DNA of 64,000 bases from Lagopus muta (Eukaryota; Chordata; Aves; Galliformes; Phasianidae): assembly GCF_023343835.1 (NCBI RefSeq), contig NC_064437.1:53580972-53644971 (forward strand), written 5' to 3'. Of this stretch, positions 1 to 13,559 are shown in pieces (position 1 is the stretch's first letter; each line of letters begins with the position of its first letter). The notes under the pieces were generated by a model. The model saw only the letters and a list, made by a program, of their open reading frames with translations. It did no database searches and was not told where the DNA came from. A program made the position numbers and the translations under genes.

Positions 1-3000
1 CCCACCCCTCAGATCACCAACAGCAGATGCAGGTAAGTTCATCTTATCTTCATAGTTGACCCTTCATATGCTCTTACCTGCTGTGAGATGCTGTAGCAAC
101 TGAACTTTATTCTTGACAAAATTTTTAAGTGCTAAGTAGAGAGCAGCCATCATTATCTCCAAAATGCCATATCACAAGATTTGGAAACATTTTTATTATT
201 GGAGAACAATATTAGCAAGCAAACACTGATTTATATCACTGTACTGTGAACCATTATGCCTGTCTACACAGACAGGCTGCTGGATTCTGTCAGGTCAGCA
301 AGATTATATTTTTCCCTTCACTGTTCAATGAAACTTGCACATTCTTTTACAGGTAAAGAAAAGAATGTTTGAAGTTGAAACAACCTCAACTTTTTTTTTT
401 TTTTTTTTTTTTTATAAAAAGAACCTTCATTTTCAATAATCTGGAGGTAAAAATTAAGCTACTAAAATCAAATGGTCTCATCTTGCCATGTAAGTTTTGC
501 TGAAGTGCACAAATAACTGTTGGGAGAACAGAAAATCTGTAAGATTTTGTAGTAAACTATTTTAATCTTCCTTAGAAAGTAATGTATGCCCTAAGCAGCT
601 GAACTAGTGATACCCAATTAACAATAGCCAATTTCCCACGTACACCTCTTTAGTCTCCCCTGTTCTCAGTAACTACTGGGACTGGGAGGTCTCCTGAGAA
701 ACCCAAGTCCTGACTTCTCCATAAACCATGTACCTATCTGACTGATGAGGTGGCTAGGAAGACCTCCATTTGTCCATTGGAGAGCCAGTATGTAACAGCT
801 GGGTGGCTTCAGAACACCTAAGCAATTCAATCATCACTGCAAGGGATGATTCATTTACTTCTCATTCCTCCAGTTACTGATTTACAAGATACTTCTTGAA
901 GCTTATAACCCTGTGATCTTTAAATCATATTAACAGACAGGCCTCAATCCAGAAGAAGGTAACACAAACACAACGTCCTCAGGAGGCAAACAGAGACCTC
1001 TCTCCTCCTCACAACCACAACAGCACACACACACAGACCAAATCCTCTAGCACGTCATCAATGCTCTCAGTCTACAGAGCTAGCTGGCAGTAAATCACCA
1101 ACTGAAATCAATGGAATTCTTCAGGATTTGCACTTGAGGTATTACAGAAGAATTTGTCCACCTACCTGCAGCCTGACAGCCTCAAGAACACCCCTCTTAG
1201 CAGCATGGTAACTGCTGTACATGCATATTATTTGCGCTTTGAGCTCAGTGACTGAATTTAACTGATGCCATAAACTGACTTCCTGCAATCTTAACTATGA
1301 GGAATCTGAGGTCCCAGGCCCATTCAGCACAGGACATTCTTAAGCAGACATAATGCAACGCTGCATAACGCAACTTCATCACTGAGGTCCTCTGTCTGCC
1401 TTGGGACAGTTAAGCTTTTGTACCCAGCACAGTAGAATCGCAGAATCACTCAGATGGGAGAAGACCTTAAAGATCATCGAGTCCAACCACCACTGACCAT
1501 ACTACCCTAACTAACTACCCTCCACTAAATCATGGCCCTGAGCACCACATCCAAACAGTTTTTAAACACATCCAGGGATGGTGACTCAACCAAGTCCCTG
1601 GGGAGCCTATTCCAGTGCTTAACAACCCTGTCTGTAAAGAAGTGTTTCCTGATATCCAACCTAAACCTCCCCTGATACAACTTAAGGCCATTTCCCTTCG
1701 TCCTGTCACCACTGAGAAGAGGCCAGCCCCACTCTCGCTGTAAGCACCTTTCAGATATTGGAAGAGGGCAATAAGGTCTCCCCTAACCTCCTTTTCCCCA
1801 GACTGAACAGCCCCAGTTCCTTCAGTCTCTTCTCACAGGGCATATTCTCCAAGCCCTTCACAAGCCTTGCTGCCCTTCAGTATAAACACTGAAGAGGCCA
1901 GAGCACTCCCTCCCACCTCATTTAAGATGTTTTCGTAAGAATCACTGAAGAGGAAAGAAGGAAGGGTCAAGCAGCTATTCACTGTTCCATATAACTAAGC
2001 TAGAAAGGACAATTTCAGGAAACGAGTCAATCTTGCCTACAGTTCATTTGCATGCCAAGATGCTGTTTTAACTTAAGAACTGCTAACACTTGTGAAAATC
2101 CTACAGCTAAACACAACAGAACAAAGAGGTTATTCTTACCTAAGAAGAAGTTTTTCTATAGGATTTTGAGGGATGAAATGGAAATTCCTCAAGTCAAGGT
2201 CATGTTGATTGAAGATTTTCCCAGAGATTGATAAATCAAATACATCTTCTCCAGGATGGTAGTCAGGTATAGCATGAGCTACTACTGAAAATCTCTTTAT
2301 AAATGCCCTGTAAAATCCAAAATTGCTTTTATGAATTTGAACAAGAGGCTATTTGCTGTCTGAGGCAGTCATTTTCAGATGATGAACACATCAGCCTTAT
2401 GTGAAAGCTGAGTTAGGTTAATACACAGTGACATCTGAGAAAATCCACTCAGCCCCCAAAGATGATAGAAATGGCTCACGATAGACATATTAACAACAGC
2501 TGATGAACAAGGGGGAGATTTGAGAAAAAGACTAAGAAAAAAAAGAACTGGATTTAATTGGTTTTGGAATAGGAAGGACCTGTGTTCTTCTGAGAGGTCT
2601 CCATTCTCCACAGCATTTTCATTTTCTCCATCTGAAGAATCAATTTCCTTTCTCTGTACGTCTTCTCGCAACCGCTTTTCCAGCTCACCCAGCCTGCAAT
2701 ACCAGTAACAGCAAAACATATCACCATTCAGCATCACTTACTGCACTCACACCACTTAAGAATAAGCATTTATTAGCACATACACCTGCTTACCACCAGT
2801 GACTGCCATCAGCACACACACCACATTACACGTTTGCCCTGAAAGAGCGCTCATTAGTTCTATCCACTGAACTGTGTACCTGCATGCAAACTGACAGTCT
2901 ACACAACTTTGGAAAACAAAACTGAGCTGCAGATGACTTTGAAGAAACTTGTGTAGTCAGCCCACAGAAACAGTTTTTATTTCATGCCTGACCAGCAGCC

Positions 3001-5768
3001 AGTAGCTGGTAGGTGACCTACAGCAAAGGCAGCAGTAAATTTAGTCCAGCTCCTGCGAGAGACAGATATATCATATATCACTCACTACTGCTTGCAGAGA
3101 GCCTGTCACTTAGCTTCTCAAGTAAAGCCACGCTGGTAGGTCCTATCAGACCTATGGCAGTAGTGCCAGGAGGCAAAGCTTAACTTGCTGTCACTCAAAT
3201 CCCATCATGTTTGGGGAGACAAGGTAAGTCTAAGCTTCTACAACTCCATATTAAACTTTTGAAAGTAGCTTTAAAAACAGCAAACCTTTTAGATTGTTCC
3301 TTCTCCTTCAAGAGATGTTCTAAGCTGTTCACATATGACACCTGGGTACCAACAGGAGGCTTAGAAAGCTGCAAAGGAAATAGTAAGACATTTTAAAACT
3401 ACTGCAAACTACTCTATCAGTCATAATGCTATTATGGATGATAACAGCAGGGTGGCAAAGTCTTTGGCTGCAGCAAATGAGAATGAGCCCAAATGCAGCA
3501 GCCATGGATACAGAAATGAAGGAAAAGAGCTGCTTATCTTTGGAAGGCCTCAGGTAGGCAGGGATCTGCACCAAGAGATGCCTTCAGCTCCACTGCCAAC
3601 CCTTAAATGAGGCCTGGGAAGGGATGGATCCTGGCTCCACACAATCCAGTCACTCGGCTGCACTGCCTGCACTTGAGCTCTCCTGGGCTGGCCCTGCCTT
3701 CCCACCTCAATCACTGCTTCAGGCCATCACTCAGCATTTCTGCTATAATCACTTTTAGCCTCTTCCAATTTTAAATACACTTGACCTGAAGGTAAAATTT
3801 CAAAAGAAACCCTGAAAAGCCAAACAATTAATAGTTGGATTTCTCAGTTCCTTGACAACTTTCTGTAGTCAAATCTCTCAGTGATTAATTCAGAAATGAT
3901 CGTGCTTCACAATGAATCTGAAGAGCAAAGCAAGCTTCTGTTTCTCTCCCTAAAGCCAACCTGCAGCTAAGTCTTCGTGAACATTTGCATCAGAAGCCTT
4001 TACTGCACAGCTTCATTGCAATCCACAGAGACTCCAGGAATCCCCCACTCCTGTGCACAACTCCTTGAAAATGATTCAGTGCATCTGTGTTACTTTCACC
4101 ATTTCCTGAAGTGCAAAACATCATTCTGTTACATCGTCTCCTAAGTCATTAGATAAGGGAAAGCTTCAGGTGAGAATCCTAACACAGAAACAAATCAGTG
4201 GGAAAACGTGGGAATGTTGAAGTCCACTTTCCTTATTTCACAGTCATTTAACATGACCAAAGTGAACAATGAGAAATCAAGAGTGTACTCCAACTTGCAC
4301 ATGTGCTCCTTCTTACAAAAGACAAAAATACCAGTACATGCTGAAACCATGGTCATGGAAATTCTGGGACAGTTCTCAGTTGTTTTGTCTGTGCTGGTCA
4401 CTAATTACACAGAAGGAGGATACACCAAATGATGCAGTCACATCCACAAACACTTGATCTGGGCTGTATCTGTTTATCATTCCTGACCATTAATTACACA
4501 GCCACATTGATTAAGATTGTAGAATATGTATGTAACCATCAAAGTCCATTCTATAATTTCCTTGCTCCATTACTCGTAAGGACAGATAAAGCAATCTGGC
4601 TGCCTAACACTTGCTTATGGAAAAACATTTTAAAAGAAACTCAGCAAAATAAACCATTCCAGAGATTTATAGATGGGAGATGAGTAGGACAAGAGTACAG
4701 CTATTCTGCCAACAAGTTTTTTTCCTGTGGTGTAAAACCATAGTGGGTTTCCCCCAGTCAGCAGCTAGGCAACAGAACCTGCTCACTCTTCCCTCACCAT
4801 GCAGCAGGGCAGGATGAGCAAAAGCAAGCACGTTCTTGGGGTTAGATAACAGTTAAACAAGAGAAGGGAAAACAAACCAACAAGTGATGCACCTGGCATT
4901 CACTCACCATCAGCTCCCAGAAGCAAGCCACCACCTACCTTGTCTCCAAGCAGAGCCTTAAGGGCTGCCTGCCAGAAGCTCTGCAGCACCTTTCATTTCA
5001 TGGCAGTGCATGACAACATGCCAGGATATCCATGGGCCAGCTGCAGCCAGCTGTCCTGCCTGTGCCCCACTATGGCTTCTCTCCCCCTTCTGGCCTCCTC
5101 ACTTCAGGGCCACAGCACGGAGAACAGAAAGAAGCCTTCACACTGTGCCAGTACTGCTCAGCAACAGCTGAAAAACCAACGGCTTACCAACAGTGTTCTG
5201 GTCACAAACATGAAGCACATCACACTGAAACACACGCTGCTGGGCAGAAAGTTAACACCAGCCTTGCCAGACACACTTGAGTGCAGCCATTCAAATCTAC
5301 ATCAGCTTTGTAGGAACGCTACACCCAGCACAGGTGCAAGACTTTGCTAATGAACATTACAGTAGAGCTGCAAAGCCACAATTTATTTGACACACTGCCA
5401 CTGAATAGGGTAACTTTTAAAAGACAAATCAATTCATTGCCATAATACCCTGTAAATCGTCTGTTAGATACCTCTTCATTCATCCCTCGTGAGCAGAATT
5501 CATTCCATGTTTTGAAATCCTAACGTATTTCAGTTTCCACAAAATTCAACCTCAAGGAAAACACCAGGCAGACCAAGTAGTGGACACAGATTTTTGAACC
5601 ATCTCAAGGGCAAGAAGCACCCTTACACTGACTGCATTCCGCTGCACAGCACAAGACCCTCAAGTAAGCCAAGTCCCCAGCTTTGCAGGGAAATAACTGA
5701 GTTTACACACATTAAGAACAAAGGAAGACAGTCATTGAAAAAAAGACACTAAAAAAAAAGCTGACAAT

Positions 5769-5803
<35 letters not shown>

Positions 5804-8800
5804 CACTTACATGATTTGTCAGAGCCGTGGTGCCCTTGAGGAGATCATCAAAACTGTCTCCTTCCAGGGCTTCTGTCTGAGGCCTGCCGCTTGAAGACAG
5901 GATTTCTTGCAGTGGTATGAATGTTTCATCATCATCATCATCATCATCTAGAATGCACTCTAAAGTCTCATCTTCACTATCAAAACTGCTTTTTGATTTG
6001 CCATTCATATTGCACATCTCTGTACGGGTGCTTCCAACTTTTAACTCTGAGAGTTCTGAAGATACATGATCGTCCTCACATCCTTGTTTAAAAGGCAATG
6101 AGCACTGAACCCTTTTATCACTCTCTTCCAAGACCGTAAGTTTTTTAGAACCTTCCACTGGACAAAAATCTGAAACATCTTCTAAAGCCTTTTCTTCTGT
6201 TCTTGAAGAAGTGCTGCTAGGTGAAAAACCATCAGCTCTATTGAGCGTACATCTTTTTGGTATTACCTGAGAGAAGACAGCATTCTGGAGGTGAGATTTC
6301 ACATCTTTTGTGAGTACAGTATTTGTTTGTTTTACATGGTGTGGAGAAGGCAAGACAGCACTTTTCTCCTGAGAAGGCAGGGACACGTCCAAGCAGAAGT
6401 GTGAGTTGGCCACCTGCAATTGATTCTCTTTGGTGTCTACAACAGAAACCCGGCTATCTTCATTACGACGCTGTGCAGAACATGATGCCAAAGCCCCAGA
6501 AGAGCAATTGTTTTTCTCATTTTCATGGCTTGAGTCAAGGTATTCCTCTGAGCGAGGAGAATCCCGTCTGGGCAGAGCAGCAGCCTCCACGCACGGAGAC
6601 TTCAGCATGTTTTTAACCAAAGCAGCCCTCCGATTTTTCCCACTTGCAGAGGACCTTCTCAAAGCAGGGTCACTGGAACTTGCTTCTTCACACTGATTCG
6701 AGCTGTTTGCATACACACTCACGACAGTGCGTTTTCTCTTCCCAGAAGACATCTGGGCTCTACGGCCGACCAATGGAGCAGACTGGCTTTTCCACACACT
6801 GGCAGGTTTCTCAGGGGACATTCTCAATGAATGTGGAGAGGATACATCATGTTTTGAGTCCTGCTTGGGTTGGGATGGGTCACCTGTGGAAAAACATTCA
6901 AGAAGAAATAAACCACTACTGCTGTTCAAGAAGCTGTCAAAACTGTAACAGTCTACTCTTAAAAACAAGGAAAAACTCAAACCAAACAACTGACAACAAG
7001 CATTTGTACATCAACTACAACTGAAGCTTTTTGACCAGGAACAACAGCACATCCATTCTCCTTGAACACAAAAGACCACGCTTCAGATTTACCTGGCCAC
7101 TCATCTTAGCTAAACTAGAAGTGAAATACTTTGATTTTAGAAGCAGCTCAGCTCCTACAGCAGAACACCACTTCTACACACTGCCATCAGCTCCCAGCCA
7201 GATCAGCTCCTTGCAGCACTGGCCAGCCTCCAGTGCTAGCATAGGTAGAAGGGATTCATGGCAGCACAGGGCCCAGTAGGTTTGCACAGCCAAGGAACCA
7301 CTCCATGGCAATCCCTGGATTTTTTAGCTTATTTTAAAGAACAATCATCCTGGACTGGGCCAGTAACAACGGCGTGGTTGCTTGGCAATTATTAAATCAA
7401 GCGAGGTGGGCCATGCAAGTAGAGCAAGACCTGATCCTTCCTAAGAATAACATTGCCATTCTCAGTTAGCATTACATAGTAGAAAAATGTAGAATTTGGC
7501 ACATCAAACCAGGTAATTACTAACATATAAACAATTCATTCTTTACTAAAATCCCAAATTACTTTTAAACCTCTTCAAGCTTGCCATATATTAGAAATAG
7601 CTTGGACTACACAGCAGCAGTGATTTTTGGCAGGGACTTGATTTATTCCTTACAGGAAACTCCTATTATTTCAATAAACATACCTTGAATCTGCTTCCTC
7701 TGACGAGTTACAAACTATTTTTAATGGCTGTCACTATCACTGACATCCATACAATTGTATGCAAATTGTCCTAATCACCTGAATCCCACTACCAAAACAA
7801 CCCTCTTTCTGAGACAACTTCCACATTCATTTATCTTGCACTCAATTACCATAATACATATCACAAGCTAGAGAATCTATTTTAACTACATACATGCAAC
7901 AGAAAAACATAAAGACAGTAAGCGATGAACCTGACAGCTTAATTAATCCCAGAGTAGTACTGCATCTACCTGAGGCAGCCTCCCTCGAAGCAGAACGTGA
8001 TATTTTTCTTGAATATCCATTTCCCTAAAAATAAAGAGGATAAAATGTTAATTGCACACGTTTTAAAAACAGTGTTGATGTCCTGAGCTGAGCATTGGCT
8101 CCGGAATACATTCAGTCTCACACACTCTCAGAAATACAACAATGTACTTCATGACAAGCTTAAAATGCAGCAGCAATGGTCTCATCAAAAGGACTCTTCC
8201 TCCACACCCTATTTTTTTTTCCCAACTTTTCTTCAGATTGGCCTGTTTCTAAATCACTGTATTGCAGTAATAATTAAGGCCGTTAGCCACCTATCTCTCT
8301 GGGCCAGTTGGCCTCCCTCAACAATCCATGAGGAACTTAACTACAAAACTACAGTAAGCACAGACAATCAGATGCAGAATGAATGGTGCTAAGGAGAAAA
8401 AAGACAAGCTTAATCCTCTTTGTGTTCATTCATACCTTGTGGAAGCACACAATGATTTCTTAAGTAAACACCTACTCTTTAAAGGGCCTTCTTGCTTGTC
8501 TAAAACAAGAACATAACTCAATTTGTATTGAAATACCACATACTTGATATGATTACTCCCAATTCTATCCAACCACTGTGGCTTAAGTTCATAAATCTGA
8601 ATTGATATTCACCACAGCTTCTAAAGAGCAGAAATCTGCCAGGCTGTTCCCTACGTTACAGCATGAGAAAACACAACACCACTCCCAGAAGGACATCTGC
8701 TCTACGAAATAACGACCATATAAATCACACTGCATTTGCATGCTTGCAGCTACATCAGCCTTTTTATTCTCAAGCCAGAATTTCTCATTTACTGAGAAAC

Positions 8801-11800
8801 AATTATGAACCAGCTTACTAATGGCACAACCCAACGTTTACAGAGGAAGAAAAAGCTTTGTTGCACATGCAAAAGGCAGCACTCAGAATTTCAGCCTACG
8901 TTAGATCAAGAGCTGCATGCACAGCAGTCTCCAGTTTCAATCCTAACCACCTTTCTAAACACACCTGATGTGATACACTTGTTCTTGAAAATGGCTTTAA
9001 GTGATGTGCCTTAGATTGCTTCGTTCTACGTGTCTTCTGCTTTCCTCCTCTGTGCAGAGTTCCCAGTGCTAACCTAAACTTGGAGTCAGGCGGAGTGCAC
9101 GGCAACTTCAAGAGGAGCCCTGAGCTGTGGCACAGAGATGTGCTGTTTGCATTGCTGTTATTTCTGGCACCAGCCTTCCAAGAATCAGCTTCTGCTACAA
9201 CCCATCCATCCGAGTCTGAGCTGGTCTCTTCTGTATCCATACAGTCAGTTTTCTGCTCCCAACTGTTTTCACAAGACAGCAGTGTTCTTGTTACATCCAC
9301 ATACTTCTCACTTCTTCCCTGCTCAGGCTTGACACCTTTATCTTTTTCAGCCAACACACTCCTGGGAGATGCTGCAGTAACAAAGAGTTTCCGAATCACA
9401 ACCCTTGGCCATGCTGAACCCGGTGCCTTGCATACTGCGTTGTCCTCCAATAAGTTTACAGAGCCTTTTTTCTCAATTCCTTTCCAGAAGGCATCTAATA
9501 TAGGACTTGTTTTTGGTGTTGGGTCTGGCATCTTTTTCCTTCTAACTTTCTTTGCAGGAGTCGTTTGCTTCTCAAAGCATCCAGCATGTAGAACAGACAG
9601 TTCAATTCCTGCATCTTTTACGTTTCCTGTGTCTGAGGAGCACAACACACTTCTGTCTCTATGGCCAAGGTCTGAAAGAGCAAAAGAGAAGACTTATCAT
9701 TCACAACCACAATACTGGGGGGAGGGGGAAAGAGTCTTCATCATTGCTTGGTATTTCACCTCCCCCCCACACAGCCCGAAGTAAATTTACTCAATCGCTT
9801 AGCATTTGTTAGTACTACACAATCTGTTTCCCATATCAAATCACAACTGCATGATTTTTCACATGGCTGTCGTCGTTATAACCACCCAGCCTAAGTGTGA
9901 TAAAAGGACTTTACTAATTACATTGCTACTTAAACGTGCTCATTTTAGCAGGAAGTTATTTATTCAGTTATGTTTTTAAGGAAAAAGTATAAATGTGCTC
10001 ATTTAGACATGTTTGGCAAATTGAAGTCATTGTGCCACTGCTCCAGATTGGAAAGAGTCAGGACTTATGCAGACCTACATAATTAAAACTCTTTATTTTT
10101 CATTTTGTTAGTGGAAGACATTTATATTTACCTTGTTTTAAAACTGGTTTGAAGAACTCTGTAATAGACTGGTTTCTGAAGAGAAAAGATAAATATTATC
10201 GTCTGAAAGAACAATACCTACATGTCCACATAGCCAATAAAGCAAAAAGCTGACATTTATTTTTAGAGGGGTTTTGTGGGTTTTTTTGTTTTGCTGTTAA
10301 TGCCAGCAGCTCTTATTTCAACCTGGAGTTCAGCTTTCAGACAGATCAGAACAAGCAAACCTTTACTCCTCGCTAATGAAGCCCTCCTGTCAGCTTCCTC
10401 TCAAACACCACTTCTGTTATCAACCCTGTGAGTCTTAACCACCCTCCCAGCTTAAAGCCAAAGAGACCTCACCAGCACCCGATGCCATGGCATTAACAAC
10501 CTCTCCATTGCTGCTGGCAGCTCTGGCTGAAAATGCTGTGCTTTAAGGTCAGAATCACACAGACTGCTTATTCTAAGAACAAATCAGCTGCTAATTCAAC
10601 TCACTATCCCACCAAATGAGTTTTGCTGTTAGATTAATGAAGTGTGTTTGAGGAGAGGCCAGAGCCAGCAAGCAGGAAGGTGTAGAGAACAGGGCCCGTC
10701 CTGGCTGCAGCCCAGCTGCGCTCATGGTGCTGTGACAGCTCCTCAGTGGGAACAGCCCCATCAGCAGCACGGCTTCCAGCAGGAGCTGCAGGCATCTCCT
10801 GGCTCCCAACAGGGACAGCCACCTGCAGCCATCTATTTTTACATGCACACAGTAAGATCAGCGAGCACTAGCTCGCAGTTCTTGAGTGCAGAGCAGTATT
10901 TCAGCATTCAGACCATACCTCACTCACACAGTCTGGTCGCTGTTAGACATGGACACCCCCTCATGGGCAATTTCAGCTCAACAGAAGAATCAAAAGGCTG
11001 AAATTCCCATTTGCTTGTGGCTGTGGCTTTGCTTCCAAGCAGGGAGCACTCAGCACTTGCCTGGGGCCACTCCTGCAGCTCAGAGGCCACGCAGTGCTCA
11101 CAGCTTCAGCACTGCCCAGCTTCCCAGAACGGTCCTGGCTCCTAACCAGGCTGCCATCCTTGGTACGTGCAATACAAACCACTTGGGCAGACCGAATCTC
11201 ATCTCCAGTTACTGCACAGATTCCTTCTCTGCACTTGAAGATAAACCAAAGCCAAAGACCTTTGCTCTGCTCATCCTTCCTCAACCACATCCCTACCTCA
11301 GTGGAATCCTTTTGCTGCCCTTCAGTTGAATGCAAGTACTTTGTAACAAGCACCGTATTTGCACCATAATCATACAGAGCCTTGTAAATCCACAGCTGAG
11401 AGACCAGAGGTGCTATCAATAAAAAGTGGATTGTTTCCCAAGAGCTTCCCAAGAGCACAGGGCTGTAACAAGCAGCTTTCCATTACTGCTTTAATAGAAG
11501 GACAAAAACCAGCCCTAAGAGGAAGAACAACTGATGAATCAACATTAATCGCTATCTACTGCTTTTTTACCTAGCAACTTTATCTTGAAAAACCTTGAAA
11601 AGTACCATCTTAACGATAAAAAAAAAACTATACAGTCACGCATAAAACCTCACAATGTTCTTTCAGAGGACTGTCACACAGCAGAATGTATTTTTTTTTT
11701 TCTTAGATCAAAGTTGTTTTTAAATATTCATGAGCAGCCAAACTGAACCATGTGAGTACTTTCACTTTCACCGGCAGGCAACAACAGAAGAGGAACTGAC

Positions 11801-13078
11801 CTTCTAGCTCCACCCTTTCTTCCAGCCTTCAGGGTTACCAAAACAGAGGATCTGTGTCAACAAACAAAATAAGGCTCTGCTACAATTGCCTGAGGCTCTG
11901 AGGCTCTGAGACAATTGCCACTTGCCTCATACAGCTAGAAGCAAAACCTCCTTGATCTGGCAGCCTCTGAAAAGCCTTATCCAAGTCTTTAGGCAGAATT
12001 AAGACTTTCAGAACACGGGCAGATTCATCAGATCTGAAGACTAACTGTGCTATTAACAGAACTTCTATGAGAGTACATTTTACAATGGGGGGCACTACCA
12101 GCGGCAACCTAAGGCTTCTCTTTACAGTCCAACTGCTGAAGCCTGCAGACAGGCTTGACAGCAAGCAGTGAGACATGACGGGCATGCAGGCAGCTACAGG
12201 ACTCACAGATTTTGGACGACGATCTGAAAACACCACCCAGCATCAACTCCTTTTGTCACTGCCAGGCTGCTTGCCCACCGCAAGGCAGCTGAGGTGGAAG
12301 GGAGTGCTGGGGCTCACCTGGCCCCAACCTTTCTGTGCAACCAGAGCCAGCAGTCACACACACAGCAGAGAAGAACCACAGAACCACGTGTAGTCCCAAG
12401 CTGGAAGGGCCACACAAGGATCACAGAACGTGTTGGAGGGGATCTTAATGGTCACCCAGCTCCACTCCGATATGGGCTGCATGCTCCACCAGCCCAGCGC
12501 CATCCAACCCAGCGCCAGCACCTCCAGCAACGGGCACCCACAGCTCCGGGCAGCAGTGCAGGTGCCTCACAGTCCTCTGACGATGGATTTCCTGCTGACA
12601 TCCAACCCACATCTCCCCGTCAGCTCAGGACCGCTCCCCCTTGCCCCGCCACCGTCACCCCGTACACGACGCCGCTTCCCTCCCGCCCGCCAGCTCCCCT
12701 CAGGCACTGCAGGGCCGGGCCGAGGTGCTCCGCAGCCGTTTCCTCCGAGCCCATCTCCCTCGCCCAGCCTCCATAGGGCTCCAGCTCTCCGCACATCCCC
12801 GTGCCCTCTCCGGACCCGCCCCAACAGCTCCACGCCCTCCCCGCGCTGAACGCTCCCGGCCGGCACGCAGCGTTCGGGATAAGGGCCGTCGAGACCAACT
12901 GCCGGCTCCGCACAGCACCGGCCCCGCTGCCCACTCTCCCTCCGTGCGGGACCGCCGCCCCTCGCCCGTACCTGCAGTCCTGGGCCGACCCCCTGCCCGC
13001 TGTCGGCCTAAAATGGCGCCCGGAGCGGGTAGAGGCCGGGCTCGATGATGGCGAGCCCACGCCGAGCGGACGGGTCAT
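1..13078 (-). CDS. SLF2: SLF2 (FAM178A), SMC5/6 complex localisation factor 2; 5' part, continues beyond the left edge
   Basis: Eight coding exons with consistent phases: 12972-13078, 10132-10175, 8965-9671, 7970-8024, 5811-6883, 3286-3368, 2580-2693, 2140-2307. They give about 783 residues; the rest (the conserved C-terminal domain that binds SMC5/6) lies off-window. Start is MTRPLG at 13078, like human MTRRC. Matches recalled from human SLF2: QSITEFFKP (residues 38-46), [10 protein letters not shown] (106-115), FDSEDETLE followed by a seven-Asp run (617-623), [10 protein letters not shown], then [12 protein letters not shown], and [10 protein letters not shown] with [12 protein letters not shown] in exon 8. 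Known role: a nuclear scaffold bringing SMC5/6 to damaged DNA with RAD18-SLF1, or with SIMC1. The middle is low-complexity and divergent, as in the family. The exon 7 donor (GTCCTT) is weak. FAM178B is the paralogue alternative, but the N-terminal motifs favour SLF2. Confidence 0.9.
1430..1882 (-). mobile_element. CR1 LINE 3' fragment in SLF2 intron 8
   Basis: On the plus strand it starts with AGAATCGCAGAATCACT and a GAGTCCAACC block, then blocks such as CCAGGGATGGTGACTCAACC, the reverse complement of a CR1 3' end. It is therefore inserted in minus orientation, the same as SLF2. It is truncated at the 5' side, as most CR1 copies are, and moderately diverged. Confidence 0.85.
5769..5798. repeat. 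Poly(T) run next to SLF2 exon 5 donor
   Basis: About 28 consecutive T (A on the SLF2 strand) lie some 10 nt inside intron 5, just after the GTAAGT donor at 5805-5810. It could be a retrotransposon tail or simple slippage; no element body is recognisable beside it. Confidence 0.8.
12417..12575 (-). mobile_element. Degenerate CR1 fragment beside the SLF2 promoter
   Basis: The plus strand reads like a decayed reverse complement of CR1: TTGGAGGGGATCTTAATGGTC, then CATCCAACCCAGCG, CACCTCCAGCAACGGGCA. It is in SLF2 intron 1, less than 500 bp from exon 1. Old, partial copy. Confidence 0.6.
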
Positions 13079-13520
13079 GGCGCGCAGCGGCCGAACGATC
13101 CTGCGAGGAGGGGTAGAGATGCGGGATCACCGCCTGACCCCGGCACCATAGCACGGCCGCGCCCGAGACCCTCACCCGGGAGCCGTAGGCGTGAGGCGGT
13201 GGCGGTGTTAGGTTAGCTCGCCGATTGGCCGAGCGCCTGAAGAACTCGCGCCTCGCATTGGTTCTTCACCTTCGCGGGCGGGACAGGGAGACAAAGCGTA
13301 GATACGATTGGCTGCGGCGAGAGCGGGAGGTGGGACCAGCCTTCCGCGCCGAAAGGAGAAGGGGAGAACGGTCACCGCTCCTCCCCTCTGCCCGGCGCTC
13401 TGATTGGTGCGTGCCTGGAGGGGGCGGGCCCAGTCCTTGGCGGGAACGCGGGGCGGTGCCCTCGGCTTGGCGCTCTGGGTGCGGATACAGCTTGTGTGCG
13501 CCATTCAGAAGGCCTTGGTC
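12600..13520 (-). promoter_or_regulatory. SLF2: CpG-island promoter of SLF2 with CCAAT-box row
   Basis: A CpG-dense stretch covers exon 1 and the sequence just upstream of the SLF2 start. ATTGG (CCAAT in the direction of SLF2) occurs at 13224-13228, 13257-13261, 13307-13311 and 13403-13407, all in the same orientation. Such boxes are classic NF-Y sites of TATA-less housekeeping promoters. No TATA box was seen. The start site is inferred to lie between 13,080 and about 13,200. Confidence 0.7.
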
Positions 13521-13559
13521 GGTGGTACATGCGCAGCAGCACTCGCTGGGCGCACAAGT

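Noticed and set aside
1-40. Plus-strand CAG/GTAAGT donor at the left edge, as if an exon ended at 32
   Set aside because: It lies antisense inside SLF2; a single donor motif with no acceptor visible in the window is not enough for a gene.
9080-9784. 234-codon plus-strand open frame
   Set aside because: Antisense shadow of SLF2 exon 3; the minus strand carries the conserved motifs and correct splice sites.
1-13078. FAM178B as identity of the left-hand gene
   Set aside because: The N-terminal QSITEFF and [10 protein letters not shown] motifs and the 10q24-type gene company fit SLF2 better; the C-terminal part that would decide fully is outside the window.
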